The translations under genes and the position numbers were made by a program. Under the pieces are notes generated by a model, which saw only the letters and a list, made by a program, of their open reading frames with translations, ran no database searches and had not been told where the DNA came from. Source: Marivita hallyeonensis (GTDB lineage: Bacteria > Pseudomonadota > Alphaproteobacteria > Rhodobacterales > Rhodobacteraceae). Taken from it: DNA of 64,000 bases. Within the stretch, counting starts at the first letter, position 1. The number at the start of each line of letters is the position of its first letter. This document shows, one piece after another, positions 8,335 to 17,623 of the stretch. The stretch covers positions 62,001 to 126,000 of the forward strand of contig NZ_FQXC01000002.1 of NCBI RefSeq assembly GCF_900129875.1, written 5' to 3'.

Positions 8335-9158
8335 GCCCAACCTGGGACAGCGTCGATCCTCCCGAAGATGTTGCGATTTCCGCGCTCGGCTGGACGCGCG
8401 TTCTCTGGCGCGGCACCTTGCTTGGGCTTGTGACCTTCGGTGGGCTTGGCCTCTTGCTGGTCGTGCGGTTGATCGAACGACCCATCTTCGGCGTCGACCG
8501 CCCCGTCACCCCGTACATCACCCAGGCCGTATGCCGATCCGCATTTGTCATTCTGCAACTGCCCCTTCTGGTACGCGGGCCACGGATGAAGGTGCAGGGG
8601 GCGGTTGTGGCCAACCACAGTTCATGGCTCGACATATTCGCGCTGAACGCACGCAAGAACGTGTATTTCGTCTCCAAATCCGAAGTCGCCGGGTGGCCCG
8701 GGATCGGCTGGCTCGCACGCGCCACGGGCACGGTCTTTGTCCGGCGTGACCCGCGCGACGCGAAAAATCAGTTGGCGATCTTCGAAGAGCGCCTGCAGCA
8801 TGGCCACCGGCTGTTGTTCTTCCCCGAAGGCACGTCGACCGACACACTACGCGTTTTGCCGTTCAAGCCGACCCTGTTCGCCGCGTTCTTCTCGGATCGC
8901 TTGATGCATGCCATGCACGTGCAGCCGGTCACGGTGATTTATCATCCGCCGGAAGGCCGCGATCAAAGGTTCTACGGTTGGTGGGGCGACATGGGATTTG
9001 GCGAACACCTCATCAGAGTGCTGGCCCAGCGTCGCCAAGGAAAAGTCGAGCTGATTTACCACCCGCCGGTGCCGGTTGATGGCTTTCCGAACCGGAAATC
9101 GCTGGCAAGTCATCTGGAGACGCAGGTGCGATCTGCCCATTCGCGCTTGGCTGAGTGA
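8331..9158 (+). CDS. olsA: Lyso-ornithine lipid O-acyltransferase OlsA (PlsC family)
   Basis: Completes ornithine lipid synthesis by acylating the 3-hydroxy group of lyso-ornithine lipid; in roseobacters the enzyme can also serve the glutamine-lipid route and may have some lysophosphatidate activity. One N-terminal membrane segment (LLGLVTFGGLGLLLVVRLIE) precedes the PlsC motifs: NHSSWLDI (HX4D) and FFPEGTSTD (the EGT block). The length is 275 residues. Translation is coupled to olsB by a 4 bp overlap. The last 146 bp overlap a convergent membrane-protein gene on the minus strand, which is unusually long for a convergent overlap. Confidence 0.92.
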   Translation: MSPTWDSVDPPEDVAISALGWTRVLWRGTLLGLVTFGGLGLLLVVRLIERPIFGVDRPVTPYITQAVCRSAFVILQLPLLVRGPRMKVQGAVVANHSSWLDIFALNARKNVYFVSKSEVAGWPGIGWLARATGTVFVRRDPRDAKNQLAIFEERLQHGHRLLFFPEGTSTDTLRVLPFKPTLFAAFFSDRLMHAMHVQPVTVIYHPPEGRDQRFYGWWGDMGFGEHLIRVLAQRRQGKVELIYHPPVPVDGFPNRKSLASHLETQVRSAHSRLAE

Positions 9159-9477
9159 CCAGCCGCGTCCCGTCGAGGCGCGCGTGCACCACCCCGTCCT
9201 GCGGCGGCAGCGTACCGGAACGCCGAAACAGACCCCAGGTGCCGAAGAAGATGAACCCGATCTGGATCAGAAACGCACCGAGGTTGAACGCGCCCACAAG
9301 GCTGATGAGCACAAGCAGCGCCGCGACGATCTTGCTGGCGGAATAGGTCGCCCCGTTCCCGCAGGCGCGCCCCGACTGAACCAGGGCGAATCCACCGACA
9401 TAGATGATCGAGCCCAGAACACCGCTGGCCTGAAGAAGGTCTGGATAGGTCCGCATGTAGTCAAGGACGCCTGACAT
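9013..9477 (-). CDS. Small membrane protein, CBU_0592-like family
   Basis: A 154-residue protein with two or three membrane helices in its first half: SGVLGSIIYVGGFALVQSG, then ASKIVAALLVLISLVGAFNLGAFLIQIGFIFFG. The pattern, including the polar GNGATYSASK turn, resembles the CBU_0592 family of small membrane proteins of unknown function. The ATG at 9477 has a good GGAGACGTT ribosome binding site. The membrane half lies outside olsA, while the low-complexity polar tail (residues about 107-154) is antisense to the olsA 3' end. The gene is likely real, but the tail could be fortuitous reading through olsA. Confidence 0.62.
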   Translation of the reverse strand: MSGVLDYMRTYPDLLQASGVLGSIIYVGGFALVQSGRACGNGATYSASKIVAALLVLISLVGAFNLGAFLIQIGFIFFGTWGLFRRSGTLPPQDGVVHARLDGTRLVTQPSANGQIAPASPDDLPAISGSESHQPAPAGGKSARLFLGDAGPAL

Positions 9478-9835
9478 AACGTCTCCGGGTCAATAGACCC
9501 GACCTGCCGTGCGACGGGTAGGTCGGGCCGGCGTTCTGAAAAGAAGGTGTCACTTACGGATCAGGGCCGCGCGCAATACCAAATCGTCAAAGGTCTTTCA
9601 AAATCGTTTTTTTGGTCACTCGTGAACAAGATGCGATCGAACTGCGATGACAATTGAAATGATATGTCGTTCAGTCCAGTCACAACGAACTTTCGTTACA
9701 CGTAACTTATACACCTTACCTAGGGTAAGCACCAAGTCCGGATTTCCTGACCCTACGTCACATTTCGACCCGAAGAATGGACGTGTGCAGCGATAATCGC
9801 ATCGCGCTGTGCTCGGGCCCATCGACCACCACAAA
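9478..9835. other. Intergenic stretch between the CBU_0592-like gene and gyrA terminator; no gene seen
   Basis: Noticeably lower GC than its neighbours. It holds the upstream region of the minus-strand membrane gene and the region beyond the gyrA terminator. The short open frames here lack ribosome binding sites and family resemblance. A palindrome-like CCTTACCTAGGGTAAG occurs near 9714-9729. I see no RNA gene I can name. Confidence 0.4.
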
Positions 9836-9864
9836 GACAAAACTGCGCAGGAAAAACCCTGCGC
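9836..9864 (-). terminator. Rho-independent terminator of gyrA
   Basis: Read on the minus strand, a perfect 7 bp stem GCGCAGG/CCTGCGC (9858-9864 with 9845-9851) has a loop rich in T and is followed by AGTTTTGTCTTTG. It lies about 50 bp beyond the gyrA stop at 9913. Confidence 0.75.
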
Positions 9865-9912
9865 CGCTCACTATCGTTGCTTGTCTTGGCGGTCGGTCGC
9901 GCCGGAATGGGC

Positions 9913-12645
9913 TTATTCCTCCGGCGCGTCTTCTTCGCCCTGATCCGCGATCCACGCGACCGAGACGACTTCCTCGTCGGCACCGGTGTTGAACACTTTC
10001 ACGCCGCCTGCGCTGCGCGACCGGAACGAGATACCGTCCACCGGCACACGGATCGACTGCCCCTTGGAGGTGGCGAGCATGATCTGGTCATCCATCTCGA
10101 CCGGGAAACATGCGACAAGTGGCCCGCCGCGCATCGCCTTGTCGATCGCCTGCACACCCTGACCGCCGCGCCCGCGCACCGGGTAGTCGTGCGATGACGA
10201 CAGTTTACCCGCACCCTTGGCCGTGATCGTCAGGATCAGGTTCTCCGCTGCGGACATCTCGGCATAAAGCTCCTGCGTCAGTTGCGCATTTGCGTTGCCT
10301 TCGTCCTCATCGGTCGCTTCCGTATCGTCCGTCACACCTGCAACGAGGCGCCGCTGCTTAAGATATGCCGCGCGCTCATCCGGCGTGGCCTCGAAGTGTC
10401 GGATCACGGCCATGCTGACCACGCGGTCGCCATTACTCAGCCTGATGCCCCGAACGCCGGTCGAGTCGCGCCCTTTGAAGATACGCACATCGGTGGTCCG
10501 GAAACGGATGGCGCGACCGGCATCTGTGACCAGCATGACGTCGTCATCCTCGGACGCGATGCGCGCGTTCACCAGTTCCACCCCCTCGGGCAGCTTCATG
10601 GCGATCTTGCCGTTCGACTTGACGTTGGTGAAATCGGACAGCGCGTTGCGCCGTACGTCACCGGCGCTCGTGGCGAACACGATCTGCAGGTCGTCCCAGT
10701 CTTCCTCGTCCCGATCCACCGGCATGATCGCTGCAATCGACACGCCGGTCGGAATTGGCAGGATATTGACGATGGCCTTGCCCTTGGACGTGCGCCCACC
10801 TTGCGGCAGCCGCCAGGTCTTGAGCTTGTAGGCCATGCCGTCGGTCGTGAAGAACAACAACTGCGTATGCGTGTTGGCGACAAACAGCGTGGTGACCACG
10901 TCGTCATCTTTGGTCGCCATTCCCGACAGGCCCTTGCCACCGCGCTTTTGCGCCCGGAAGTCGGCAAGAGGCGTGCGTTTGATCCAGCCCGACTGCGTGA
11001 CCGTGACGACCATGTCCTCACGTTCAATCAGGTCCTCGTCTTCCATGTCGCCGGACCAGTCGACGATCTCGGTGCGACGGTCGACGGCGAACAACTCGCG
11101 GACCTCGCGCAGTTCGTCCGCGATGATACCCATGATCCGGTCGCGCGATCCGAGAATCTCCAGGTATTCCTTGATCTTGCCCGCCAGTTCTTCCAACTCG
11201 TCGGTGACTTCCTTGACACCGATCTGAGTCAGGCGCTGCAACCGCAAATCCAGGATCGCGCGGGCCTGTGTCTCCGAAAGGTTATAGGTCCCGTCCTCGT
11301 TCGCCGTATGGGTCGGGTCGTCGATCAGCGCGATGTAGGGCAGGATGTCCTTGGCCGGCCAACGCCGTGTCATCAACCGCTCGCGCGCTTCGGCCGCGTC
11401 CGCCGAGGACCGGATGGTCTGCACCACCTCGTCGATATTCGTGACCGCGACCGCCAGACCACAAAGCACATGGCTTCGTTCGCGCGCTTTCCGCAGCAGG
11501 TAGGCGGTGCGCCGCGCCACCACGTCTTCTCGGAAATCGATAAACGCCGTCAGGAATTTGCGCAGTGTCAGCTGTTCCGGCCGCCCGCCATTCAACGCCA
11601 GCATGTTGCAGCCAAACGAGGTCTGCATCGGCGTGAAGCGGAACAGCTGGTTCAGAACAACTTCGGCCGTCGCGTCGCGCTTCAACTCGACAACCACGCG
11701 CACGCCGTTGCGGTCTGACTCGTCCTGAACGTGGGCGATACCCTCGATCCGCTTCTCCCGCGCCGCTTCTGCGATGCGTTCGATCATCGTTGCCTTGTTC
11801 ACCTGGTAGGGGATCTCGTCGATCACAATGGCCCAGCGGTCCTTGCGGATCTCCTCGACCCGCGTGTTGGCGCGGATGATGACCGACCCGCGTCCTTCCA
11901 GATACGCCTTCCGCGCGCCGGACCGGCCCAGCATGATGCCCCCCGTCGGGAAGTCGGGGCCGGGAACGTATTCGATCAACTGCTCGGATGACAGGTCCGG
12001 CTCTTCGATCAGGGCCAGTGTGGCGTCCACCACCTCACCAAGGTTATGCGGCGGGATGTTCGTCGCCATGCCGACGGCAATGCCGCCCGCACCATTGACG
12101 AGCATGTTCGGGAACCGCGCGGGCAGAACCGTCGGTTCACGGTCCTTGCCGTCATAGTTGTCCTGAAAGTCGACGGTGTCCTTGTCGATGTCCGCCAGCA
12201 GATAGGCGGCAGGCTTGTCCATGCGCACTTCGGTATAGCGCATCGCCGCCGGGTTATCGCCGTCCATCGACCCGAAATTGCCCTGACCATCGAGAAGTGG
12301 CAGCGACATCGAGAAATCCTGCGCCATCCGCACCAACGCGTCATAGATCGCGCTGTCGCCATGCGGGTGGTATTTCCCCATCACGTCGCCCACAGGCCGC
12401 GCCGATTTTCGGTACGCCTTGTCGTGACTGTTGCCGGATTCATGCATCGCGTAGAGAATTCTGCGGTGCACCGGTTTTAGGCCATCCCGCAGGTCCGGGA
12501 TCGCCCGGCTCACAATCACACTCATCGCGTAATCGAGGTAGGAAGACTTCATCTCGTCGGTGATCGAGATTTGAGGCCCATCGTACTTCGGACGCGAGGG
12601 CGGCATATCTTCCGTATTTTCAGGGGGTTCTGGCGTGTCGCTCAC
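9913..12645 (-). CDS. gyrA: DNA gyrase subunit A
   Basis: Breakage-reunion subunit of gyrase, which introduces negative supercoils together with GyrB. The N-terminal domain contains [27 protein letters not shown], the quinolone-resistance region [19 protein letters not shown] (wild-type Ser and Asp at the usual resistance positions) and the catalytic Tyr region MRYTEVRM. The C-terminal pinwheel includes the GyrA box QKRGGKG and the repeats [11 protein letters not shown] and VRGRGGQGV. At 910 residues it is full length, and the acidic tail ([10 protein letters not shown]) is common in this group. The start is a GTG at 12645; the next ATG is at residue 14. A terminator follows the gene. Confidence 0.97.
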   Translation of the reverse strand: MSDTPEPPENTEDMPPSRPKYDGPQISITDEMKSSYLDYAMSVIVSRAIPDLRDGLKPVHRRILYAMHESGNSHDKAYRKSARPVGDVMGKYHPHGDSAIYDALVRMAQDFSMSLPLLDGQGNFGSMDGDNPAAMRYTEVRMDKPAAYLLADIDKDTVDFQDNYDGKDREPTVLPARFPNMLVNGAGGIAVGMATNIPPHNLGEVVDATLALIEEPDLSSEQLIEYVPGPDFPTGGIMLGRSGARKAYLEGRGSVIIRANTRVEEIRKDRWAIVIDEIPYQVNKATMIERIAEAAREKRIEGIAHVQDESDRNGVRVVVELKRDATAEVVLNQLFRFTPMQTSFGCNMLALNGGRPEQLTLRKFLTAFIDFREDVVARRTAYLLRKARERSHVLCGLAVAVTNIDEVVQTIRSSADAAEARERLMTRRWPAKDILPYIALIDDPTHTANEDGTYNLSETQARAILDLRLQRLTQIGVKEVTDELEELAGKIKEYLEILGSRDRIMGIIADELREVRELFAVDRRTEIVDWSGDMEDEDLIEREDMVVTVTQSGWIKRTPLADFRAQKRGGKGLSGMATKDDDVVTTLFVANTHTQLLFFTTDGMAYKLKTWRLPQGGRTSKGKAIVNILPIPTGVSIAAIMPVDRDEEDWDDLQIVFATSAGDVRRNALSDFTNVKSNGKIAMKLPEGVELVNARIASEDDDVMLVTDAGRAIRFRTTDVRIFKGRDSTGVRGIRLSNGDRVVSMAVIRHFEATPDERAAYLKQRRLVAGVTDDTEATDEDEGNANAQLTQELYAEMSAAENLILTITAKGAGKLSSSHDYPVRGRGGQGVQAIDKAMRGGPLVACFPVEMDDQIMLATSKGQSIRVPVDGISFRSRSAGGVKVFNTGADEEVVSVAWIADQGEEDAPEE

Positions 12646-12850
12646 GTGGATAGCCTGCTGTCGGTTTGTCTATATTTTGTTGATCAAGGGTATATCAGAG
12701 ACAGGATGTAGGCCGCAATGCAAATGACCAAGATTTCAGCACCTGTGGCTTTGGCACTCATCCATGCGCCCTGCCAACATACTGTTTTTGTTGAAAGTTA
12801 AGAAAACCATGGCAAGCTGAGTCGTATAAGAAACGACGTATGAGGTTTGC
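12646..12850. promoter_or_regulatory. Divergent upstream region of gyrA and usg
   Basis: About 205 bp between the divergent starts of gyrA (minus) and the Usg gene (plus). It is AT-richer than the flanking genes and must carry both promoters. I could not pick a -35/-10 pair with normal spacing with any confidence. Confidence 0.4.
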
Positions 12851-13123
12851 ATGTCAGAGATGAGCGAAACGGAGCTGATGCTGCGCGGCTACGGGCTAAC
12901 CACGGCGCAGCTGTTTTACCGAATGCCGGACTACCGGAATGTGCTGAACACCTTTGTCTGGCAGGAATACGATTTGGCCCCGGATCATCCAAAACTGTTC
13001 GAGTTCATCGAGTTCTGGCAGGACAGCATCGAAGGCCCGTTACATTCGGTGCAATACACGCACCGAAAGATGCTGGCCTCGGGCGAATGGCAGCAACTGG
13101 TGGGGGAATTCACCGTTCAATAG
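12851..13123 (+). CDS. Usg family protein
   Basis: A 90-residue soluble protein matching the Usg family of alphaproteobacteria, named from a gene upstream of a tryptophan locus; its function is unknown. Conserved blocks are LMLRGYGLTTAQLFYRMPDY, then FVWQEYDLAPDHPKLFEFIEFWQ and EGPLHSVQYTHRKM. It starts with an ATG at 12851, about 200 bp from the divergent gyrA start. A short inverted repeat follows the stop. Nothing in the context suggests a role beyond its family membership. Confidence 0.85.
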   Translation: MSEMSETELMLRGYGLTTAQLFYRMPDYRNVLNTFVWQEYDLAPDHPKLFEFIEFWQDSIEGPLHSVQYTHRKMLASGEWQQLVGEFTVQ

Positions 13124-13134
13124 AGCAAGGGTTC

Positions 13135-13154
13135 AACGCCTATCGACAGGCGTT
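13135..13154 (+). terminator. Short hairpin after usg
   Basis: AACGCCT-ATCGAC-AGGCGTT is a perfect 7 bp stem with a 6-base loop, 12 bp after the Usg stop codon. There is no T run, so the terminator call is tentative. Confidence 0.35.
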
Positions 13155-13459
13155 GGCGCGCAGTTTCGAAGCCGCATCTAAAAGGCGTTGTAGAGAGCGT
13201 CCGACACTCCACGTACCGAAAGGTCGACGGCGTTCTCGCTTGTGCAGTGAAAGCCGGGTTGAGCCCAGAACGCCAAATGCTGCGCGACCAACGAATGACA
13301 GCTTTTGAATCTTGATCGATGGAAAATGAGTATGAAATACTCAAGTGCCGATGTTCATGACGAAGGTCAACAGTATTGTGCAACTGACTTTCACGGTTTT
13401 TAGATGAACACGATCCGGATAGAGTGACACGTGATGAATCGAGCGGCACGCACCACAAA
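13155..13459. other. Intergenic stretch without a recognised gene
   Basis: About 300 bp between the Usg hairpin and the exported protein gene. The composition shifts from GC-rich to AT-richer toward the right. No open frame here has family resemblance. A GTG at 13424 is in frame with the next gene, but the ATG at 13460 is the better start because it gives a signal peptide. Confidence 0.4.
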
Positions 13460-13993
13460 ATGAAAAGTAGTCTTCTCTGTGTGGCTTTTGCTTGCCTAGG
13501 AAGTAGTCCTCTCGCCGCGGATGGTATTAGGGAAACCAATTATCTGCACATTGATCCGGCAAACTCTCTCGTTTTGGAGGGCTTCTTCACAGCAACAGAA
13601 CTTGTGGGGCGTGTCATTGATGGTGAAGGCGTGCGAGTCGGCGCAGCTTTAGTGGAGGGTTTAACGGGAGAATTGGCGGTGTCAGTTGATATGCAGGATA
13701 GAGACTCCGTCGCATTTCTCTTCGACGAAGAGATTTGTGCTATTGGGTTCCAAATAAGCCTGCCACCCAGAGAACAAAGAAACAGTATACCTGTCGAGAT
13801 GCGCTTCCTTGCCCGTGACGGGAGTGTGGTTGACGAGTTGCGCCGGCAACCAGCCTTGGGGACTACCAGACAAGCGTACTCCAGCGATCAATTTACGCAC
13901 CGCTTCGCCGGAGTGGTAATAACTGCTCAGACAATTGGAGAGATGGCTGTTGGAGAAATCAGGGCGCTGCCTTGTAGTTTGGCGATTTCCTGA
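13460..13993 (+). CDS. Exported protein of unknown function
   Basis: A 177-residue protein with an apparent signal peptide, MKSSLLCVAFACLGSSPLAA, likely cut after LAA-DG. The mature part is predicted to be beta-rich and has two cysteines (CAIGF near the centre, LPCSLAIS at the end) that could form a disulfide. Phrases such as YLHIDPANSLVLEGFFTATE and VAFLFDEEICAIGFQISLP suggest a jelly-roll-like module, but I do not recognise a family. The base composition is lower in GC than its neighbours and it is flanked by long non-coding stretches, which fits acquisition by transfer. A longer GTG start at 13424 would bury the signal peptide. Confidence 0.6.
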   Translation: MKSSLLCVAFACLGSSPLAADGIRETNYLHIDPANSLVLEGFFTATELVGRVIDGEGVRVGAALVEGLTGELAVSVDMQDRDSVAFLFDEEICAIGFQISLPPREQRNSIPVEMRFLARDGSVVDELRRQPALGTTRQAYSSDQFTHRFAGVVITAQTIGEMAVGEIRALPCSLAIS

Positions 13994-14073
13994 GGCAGTT
14001 GATCTTCATCCCCAGAAGCAGCCATTCCGGCTGCAATGACCAACGGCGGCTTTGTCCGCAAAGCAGACCCAGC

Positions 14074-15546
14074 CTACACCCCGTAAATCTCGCCGAACTT
14101 CTTCTCCAGGTACGCCAGGAGCGGTCCCTCATTCGGCGCAAACCCGCAGGCACGCTCGATCACCTCTCGCGGCTCGTAGAGGCCGCCATGCCGCTGCAGA
14201 TTGTCCCGCAACCAGCCCGTTGCCGCCGAGGTGTCGCCAGCTGCAAGCTGTGCATCGATGTCCGGGATCGCCGCTGTCAGCGCCTCGTGCAGGCATCCCG
14301 CATAGACATTGCCAAGCGTATATGTGGCGAAATAGCCGAAGAGCCCGACCGACCAGTGCACGTCCTGCAACACACCGTGCGACGCGCGATCCACCGGATA
14401 GCCGAAATCCGCCTCGAACCGCGTGTTCCACGCCTCTTCCAGGTCGGACACATCCAGTGAGCCATTGATCAATTGCCGTTCCAGGTCAAAGCGCAACAGG
14501 ACATGCAGGTTGTACTGCACCTCGTCCGCCTCTGTCCGGATGAACCCTTTGTGCACCCGATTGACCGTGCCGTAGAAGGCGTCCGGGTCCGCGATTCCGA
14601 AATCGCCAAAGGCCTCGACCATCTGCCCATGCAACCAGGTCGTGAACGCCCGCGACCGCCCGAGCTGGTTCTCGTAGATGCGCGACTGACTTTCGTGCAC
14701 CCCCATCGACACGCCGCGCCCCAGAGGCGTCAGCAGATAGGCCTGGTCGATATTCTGCTCATAAGCCGCGTGACCAACCTCGTGGATCGTGGAGTAGATG
14801 CAGTTGAACGGATCAACGGGGTTCGTGCGCGTGGTGATCCGCACATCATTGCCGGACCCCGAACTGAAGGGATGGACAGCCTTGTCGACGCGTCCGCGGC
14901 TCATGTCGTAGCCGAAGACCTTGGCGATCTGGCGCGACAGTTTCATCTGCGCGGTCTCATCGAAGGTGCCTTCAAGACCCGCAGGCGCGGGCGCACCCAG
15001 CACCTTGTCGCGCAATGCCACCAGACGCGGACGCAGCGCGCCGAACATCGTCTCAAGCTCTGCCGCCGTCGTGCCGGGCTCGTAATCCTGCAAGAGCGCG
15101 TCATGGGCGTCACCGCCATCTGCCAATGCCGCGCCTTCCTCACGCCGTAGGTCCAGCACCCGTTTCAGGGTTGGCGCGAAAGCTGCGAAGTCATCCTTGG
15201 CCCGTGCCTCGGCCCAGATGCCCTGCGCCAGTGAAGTTGTCCGCGCGATCTCCGCGGCAAGGTCATCCGGCACTTTTGACGCCCGGTCGAAGCTCCGTTG
15301 AATGTGGCGCAGATTGGCCTTCGCTTCGTCATCGGTCGCGTCCGACGCTGCCAGCCACTCGCCGACGCGCGGGTCTTTTCGGCGCGCATGCAGCACGCTT
15401 TCCAGAGCGCCCATCTCTTCGCCGCGCTGCGCCGCCGCGCCTCGTGGCATGGTGGTTTCCTGATCCCAGCCCAGCCGACCGGCGATCTGACCCAGCGCTT
15501 CGGTCTCGCGTTGAAAGGCCATCAAAGCGTCATAGGCCGTGCTCAT
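14074..15546 (-). CDS. Carboxypeptidase, peptidase family M32
   Basis: Zinc metallocarboxypeptidase (Taq/Pfu carboxypeptidase family) that removes C-terminal residues from peptides, probably in cytoplasmic peptide turnover. The active site is STIHEVGHAAYEQN, with HEVGH at residues 255-259. The flanking blocks HPFSSGSGNDVRITTR and the glutamate-bearing GVHESQSRIYENQLGRS are also family hallmarks, as is DVHWSVGLFGYFATYTLGN. The length is about 490 residues, as expected. The ATG at 15546 overlaps the ctaA stop (ATGA), so it is translationally coupled; the frame extends to 15660 only by running into ctaA. Confidence 0.93.
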   Translation of the reverse strand: MSTAYDALMAFQRETEALGQIAGRLGWDQETTMPRGAAAQRGEEMGALESVLHARRKDPRVGEWLAASDATDDEAKANLRHIQRSFDRASKVPDDLAAEIARTTSLAQGIWAEARAKDDFAAFAPTLKRVLDLRREEGAALADGGDAHDALLQDYEPGTTAAELETMFGALRPRLVALRDKVLGAPAPAGLEGTFDETAQMKLSRQIAKVFGYDMSRGRVDKAVHPFSSGSGNDVRITTRTNPVDPFNCIYSTIHEVGHAAYEQNIDQAYLLTPLGRGVSMGVHESQSRIYENQLGRSRAFTTWLHGQMVEAFGDFGIADPDAFYGTVNRVHKGFIRTEADEVQYNLHVLLRFDLERQLINGSLDVSDLEEAWNTRFEADFGYPVDRASHGVLQDVHWSVGLFGYFATYTLGNVYAGCLHEALTAAIPDIDAQLAAGDTSAATGWLRDNLQRHGGLYEPREVIERACGFAPNEGPLLAYLEKKFGEIYGV

Positions 15547-16691
15547 GCCGTGGTTCCCCGAATGGATTGCTGCGTTGGATAGCCCGCGCCGAACCGGGCC
15601 CGCAGGATCAGAACCCACAGCACCACCGCGCCGAACTGGTGCAGGATCGCGATTTGCCACGGGGCCATGTAGAGCACAGTCACGACGCCAATCGCCATCT
15701 GCAGCCAGAGCATCGCATAAACCGCGTTGAACCGGAACCGTGTGTCGGCATTGGGCGATTTCCGCGCCCGGAGCCAGACAACCGTTCCGAAGATCAGCAA
15801 CAGGTACCCGGCCACCCGGTGCATGAACTGCACGAGTCCCGCATTTTCAAAGAAGTTGCGCCAGACCGGCGCGATGTCGAACGGGAAGGGCGGCAGAAGG
15901 CCACCCGCCATCAGCGGCCAATCGTTATAGGTCCGCCCGGCATCGATCCCGGCGACCAGCGCCCCCAGCAGGATTTGCAGAAAGGTGAAATGCAGCAGAC
16001 CCGTACCAAGGCCGAACAGCTTGCCCTCCCGCGCGCGGCGCGCCTGCATCAGATCTCGCTCCTCGCGGCCCAGCTCGAACACGTACCACGCGATGAAGCC
16101 TAGAATGACGAAAGCCAGCCCCAGATGCGTCGCCAATCGGTAGGATGCCACGTCCAGCATGGTTCCGGTCAGACCCGACGCCACCATCCACCAGCCAATG
16201 GCGCCCTGTAGCCCCCCCAGTACGCCCAGAAACAGCAGACGTCCGGTCCAACCTGTCGGGATCTTGCGCGCCACAAGGAAACCAAGGAAGCCCAGCGCCC
16301 AGACCAGTCCGATCACGCGGCCCAACTGCCGATGCCCCCATTCCCACCAGTAGATGAACTGGAACTCGGCCAGTGTCATGCCCTGGTTCTGCAACTGGTA
16401 TTCGGGGATCTGCCGGTAGAGATCGAACTCGCGCTGCCAGTCCTCTGCGGTCAACGGCGGGATCGCCCCGCTGATCGGCGCCCAGACCGTGATCGACAAC
16501 CCGCTGTCGGTCAGCCGCGTCAGCCCACCCACGGCGATCATTACGACGACAAGCGCGAAAAGGATCATCAGCCAGACCCGGATTGCGCCGCGCGCGCCGC
16601 GCTTGCCCGCGTCGATCATTCCGCCCTTCGGTGCGGTGGCGCGCGGCGTCTCTGCGCCAACCTCTTCAAAGATGCTGCGTTTGCTGCTCAT
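15543..16691 (-). CDS. ctaA: Heme A synthase (COX15/CtaA type 2)
   Basis: Inner-membrane enzyme that oxidises the C8 methyl group of heme O to give heme A for aa3-type cytochrome oxidase. About eight membrane helices are visible, starting with IRVWLMILFALVVVMIAVGGLTRLTDSGLS. Heme-ligand histidines occur in EWGHRQLGRVIG, RLATHLGLAFVIL, QFMHRVAGYLLL and ILHQFGAVVLWVL. The length is 382 residues from the ATG at 16691, which has GGAGACACA just before it; the longer frame to 16835 adds a non-membrane tail that overlaps the upstream region. It is coupled to the M32 peptidase gene. Confidence 0.94.
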   Translation of the reverse strand: MSSKRSIFEEVGAETPRATAPKGGMIDAGKRGARGAIRVWLMILFALVVVMIAVGGLTRLTDSGLSITVWAPISGAIPPLTAEDWQREFDLYRQIPEYQLQNQGMTLAEFQFIYWWEWGHRQLGRVIGLVWALGFLGFLVARKIPTGWTGRLLFLGVLGGLQGAIGWWMVASGLTGTMLDVASYRLATHLGLAFVILGFIAWYVFELGREERDLMQARRAREGKLFGLGTGLLHFTFLQILLGALVAGIDAGRTYNDWPLMAGGLLPPFPFDIAPVWRNFFENAGLVQFMHRVAGYLLLIFGTVVWLRARKSPNADTRFRFNAVYAMLWLQMAIGVVTVLYMAPWQIAILHQFGAVVLWVLILRARFGAGYPTQQSIRGTTA

Positions 16692-16744
16692 TGTGTCTCC
16701 GTTATTTGGCGCAGACAGTAGGGTTGCACCCGGGCATCGTCCAG

Positions 16745-17491
16745 TCAGTCGCGACGTTCTTTCCAACGCACCATTTGACGCAGCACGCCGTGCAGCATCT
16801 GCACATCGGCCCGCGTCATCGGCATGCGCGACCACATGTTCCGCAGGTTGCGTTTCATACCATCCGCCTTGGCATCGGGGAAAAAGAACCCCGCCGCGTC
16901 AAGCTGGTCTTCGTAATGGCTGGCCAACTTCTCCATTTCGATCGCCGTGGCCCAGTCACTGCCGCCCATCTCGACCGTTTCCGGCACAACCTCGGTGGTC
17001 TGCCGCCGCCATTCGTATCCGGTCAGAAGCACGCATTGCGCAAGGTTAAGTGACGGGAAATCGGGGTTGACCGGAACCGAAATGATCGCGTTGGCAAGCG
17101 CGATATCGTCATTCTCCAACCCCGCACGTTCCGGTCCAAACAGCACCGCAACCTTCTCGCCGGCCGCGATCCTGTCTCGCGCCATTTCCATGGCGCGTTC
17201 CGGTGTGACGACGGGTTTGGTCATGCCGCGCTGCCGTGCCGTCGTGGCAAAGACATAGGTGCAGTCCGCCACCGCGTCGATGGTTCGCTCCACCAGCAGA
17301 GCCTCGTCCAGAAGCCGCCCAGCGCCCGAGGCCATCGCCACCGCCTTCGGGTTCGGCCAGCCGTCCCGCGGGGCCACGATCCGCATCCGGTCGAGGCCAA
17401 AATTCAACATCGCGCGTGCGGCGGCCCCGATATTCTCGCCCATCTGCGGGCGCACGAGTACAAAGGCAGGCTGCGCTGTCTCGCTGGGCAT
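16745..17491 (-). CDS. SpoU-family RNA methyltransferase, TrmJ-like
   Basis: SPOUT-class methyltransferase most like TrmJ, which 2'-O-methylates position 32 of tRNAs. The knot motifs are visible: FVLVRPQMGENIGAAARAMLNFGL (motif 1), VAVLFGPERAGLENDDIALA (motif 2) and FPSLNLAQCVLLTGYEW (motif 3). The C-terminal helical part (MWSRMPMTRADVQMLHGVLRQMV) is the usual TrmJ extension. It is 248 residues from the ATG at 17491; the frame continues upstream into the divergent region but lacks conservation there. It lies upstream of ctaA on the same strand with a 53 bp gap. Confidence 0.88.
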   Translation of the reverse strand: MPSETAQPAFVLVRPQMGENIGAAARAMLNFGLDRMRIVAPRDGWPNPKAVAMASGAGRLLDEALLVERTIDAVADCTYVFATTARQRGMTKPVVTPERAMEMARDRIAAGEKVAVLFGPERAGLENDDIALANAIISVPVNPDFPSLNLAQCVLLTGYEWRRQTTEVVPETVEMGGSDWATAIEMEKLASHYEDQLDAAGFFFPDAKADGMKRNLRNMWSRMPMTRADVQMLHGVLRQMVRWKERRD

Positions 17492-17623
17492 GACGAAAGC
17501 TCCGAATGGACCGATTGCGCGCCTGACTATTGCGCCCCCGGTCAAAGGGCAAGCCATCCAAGCCCTTGGCGTGCCGGTTGAAATGACGCTATAGGAGCGC
17601 AACAGACCACGAAGGGGCCGCAG

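Noticed and set aside
9616-9840. 74-residue minus-strand frame downstream of gyrA
   Set aside because: No ribosome binding site or family resemblance; the stretch is AT-richer intergenic sequence next to the gyrA terminator.
10282-11718. 478-residue plus-strand frame within gyrA
   Set aside because: Antisense shadow of gyrA with no recognisable domain.
12100-12480. Quinolone-resistance change in gyrA
   Set aside because: The resistance-determining positions read GDSAIYD, the sensitive form.
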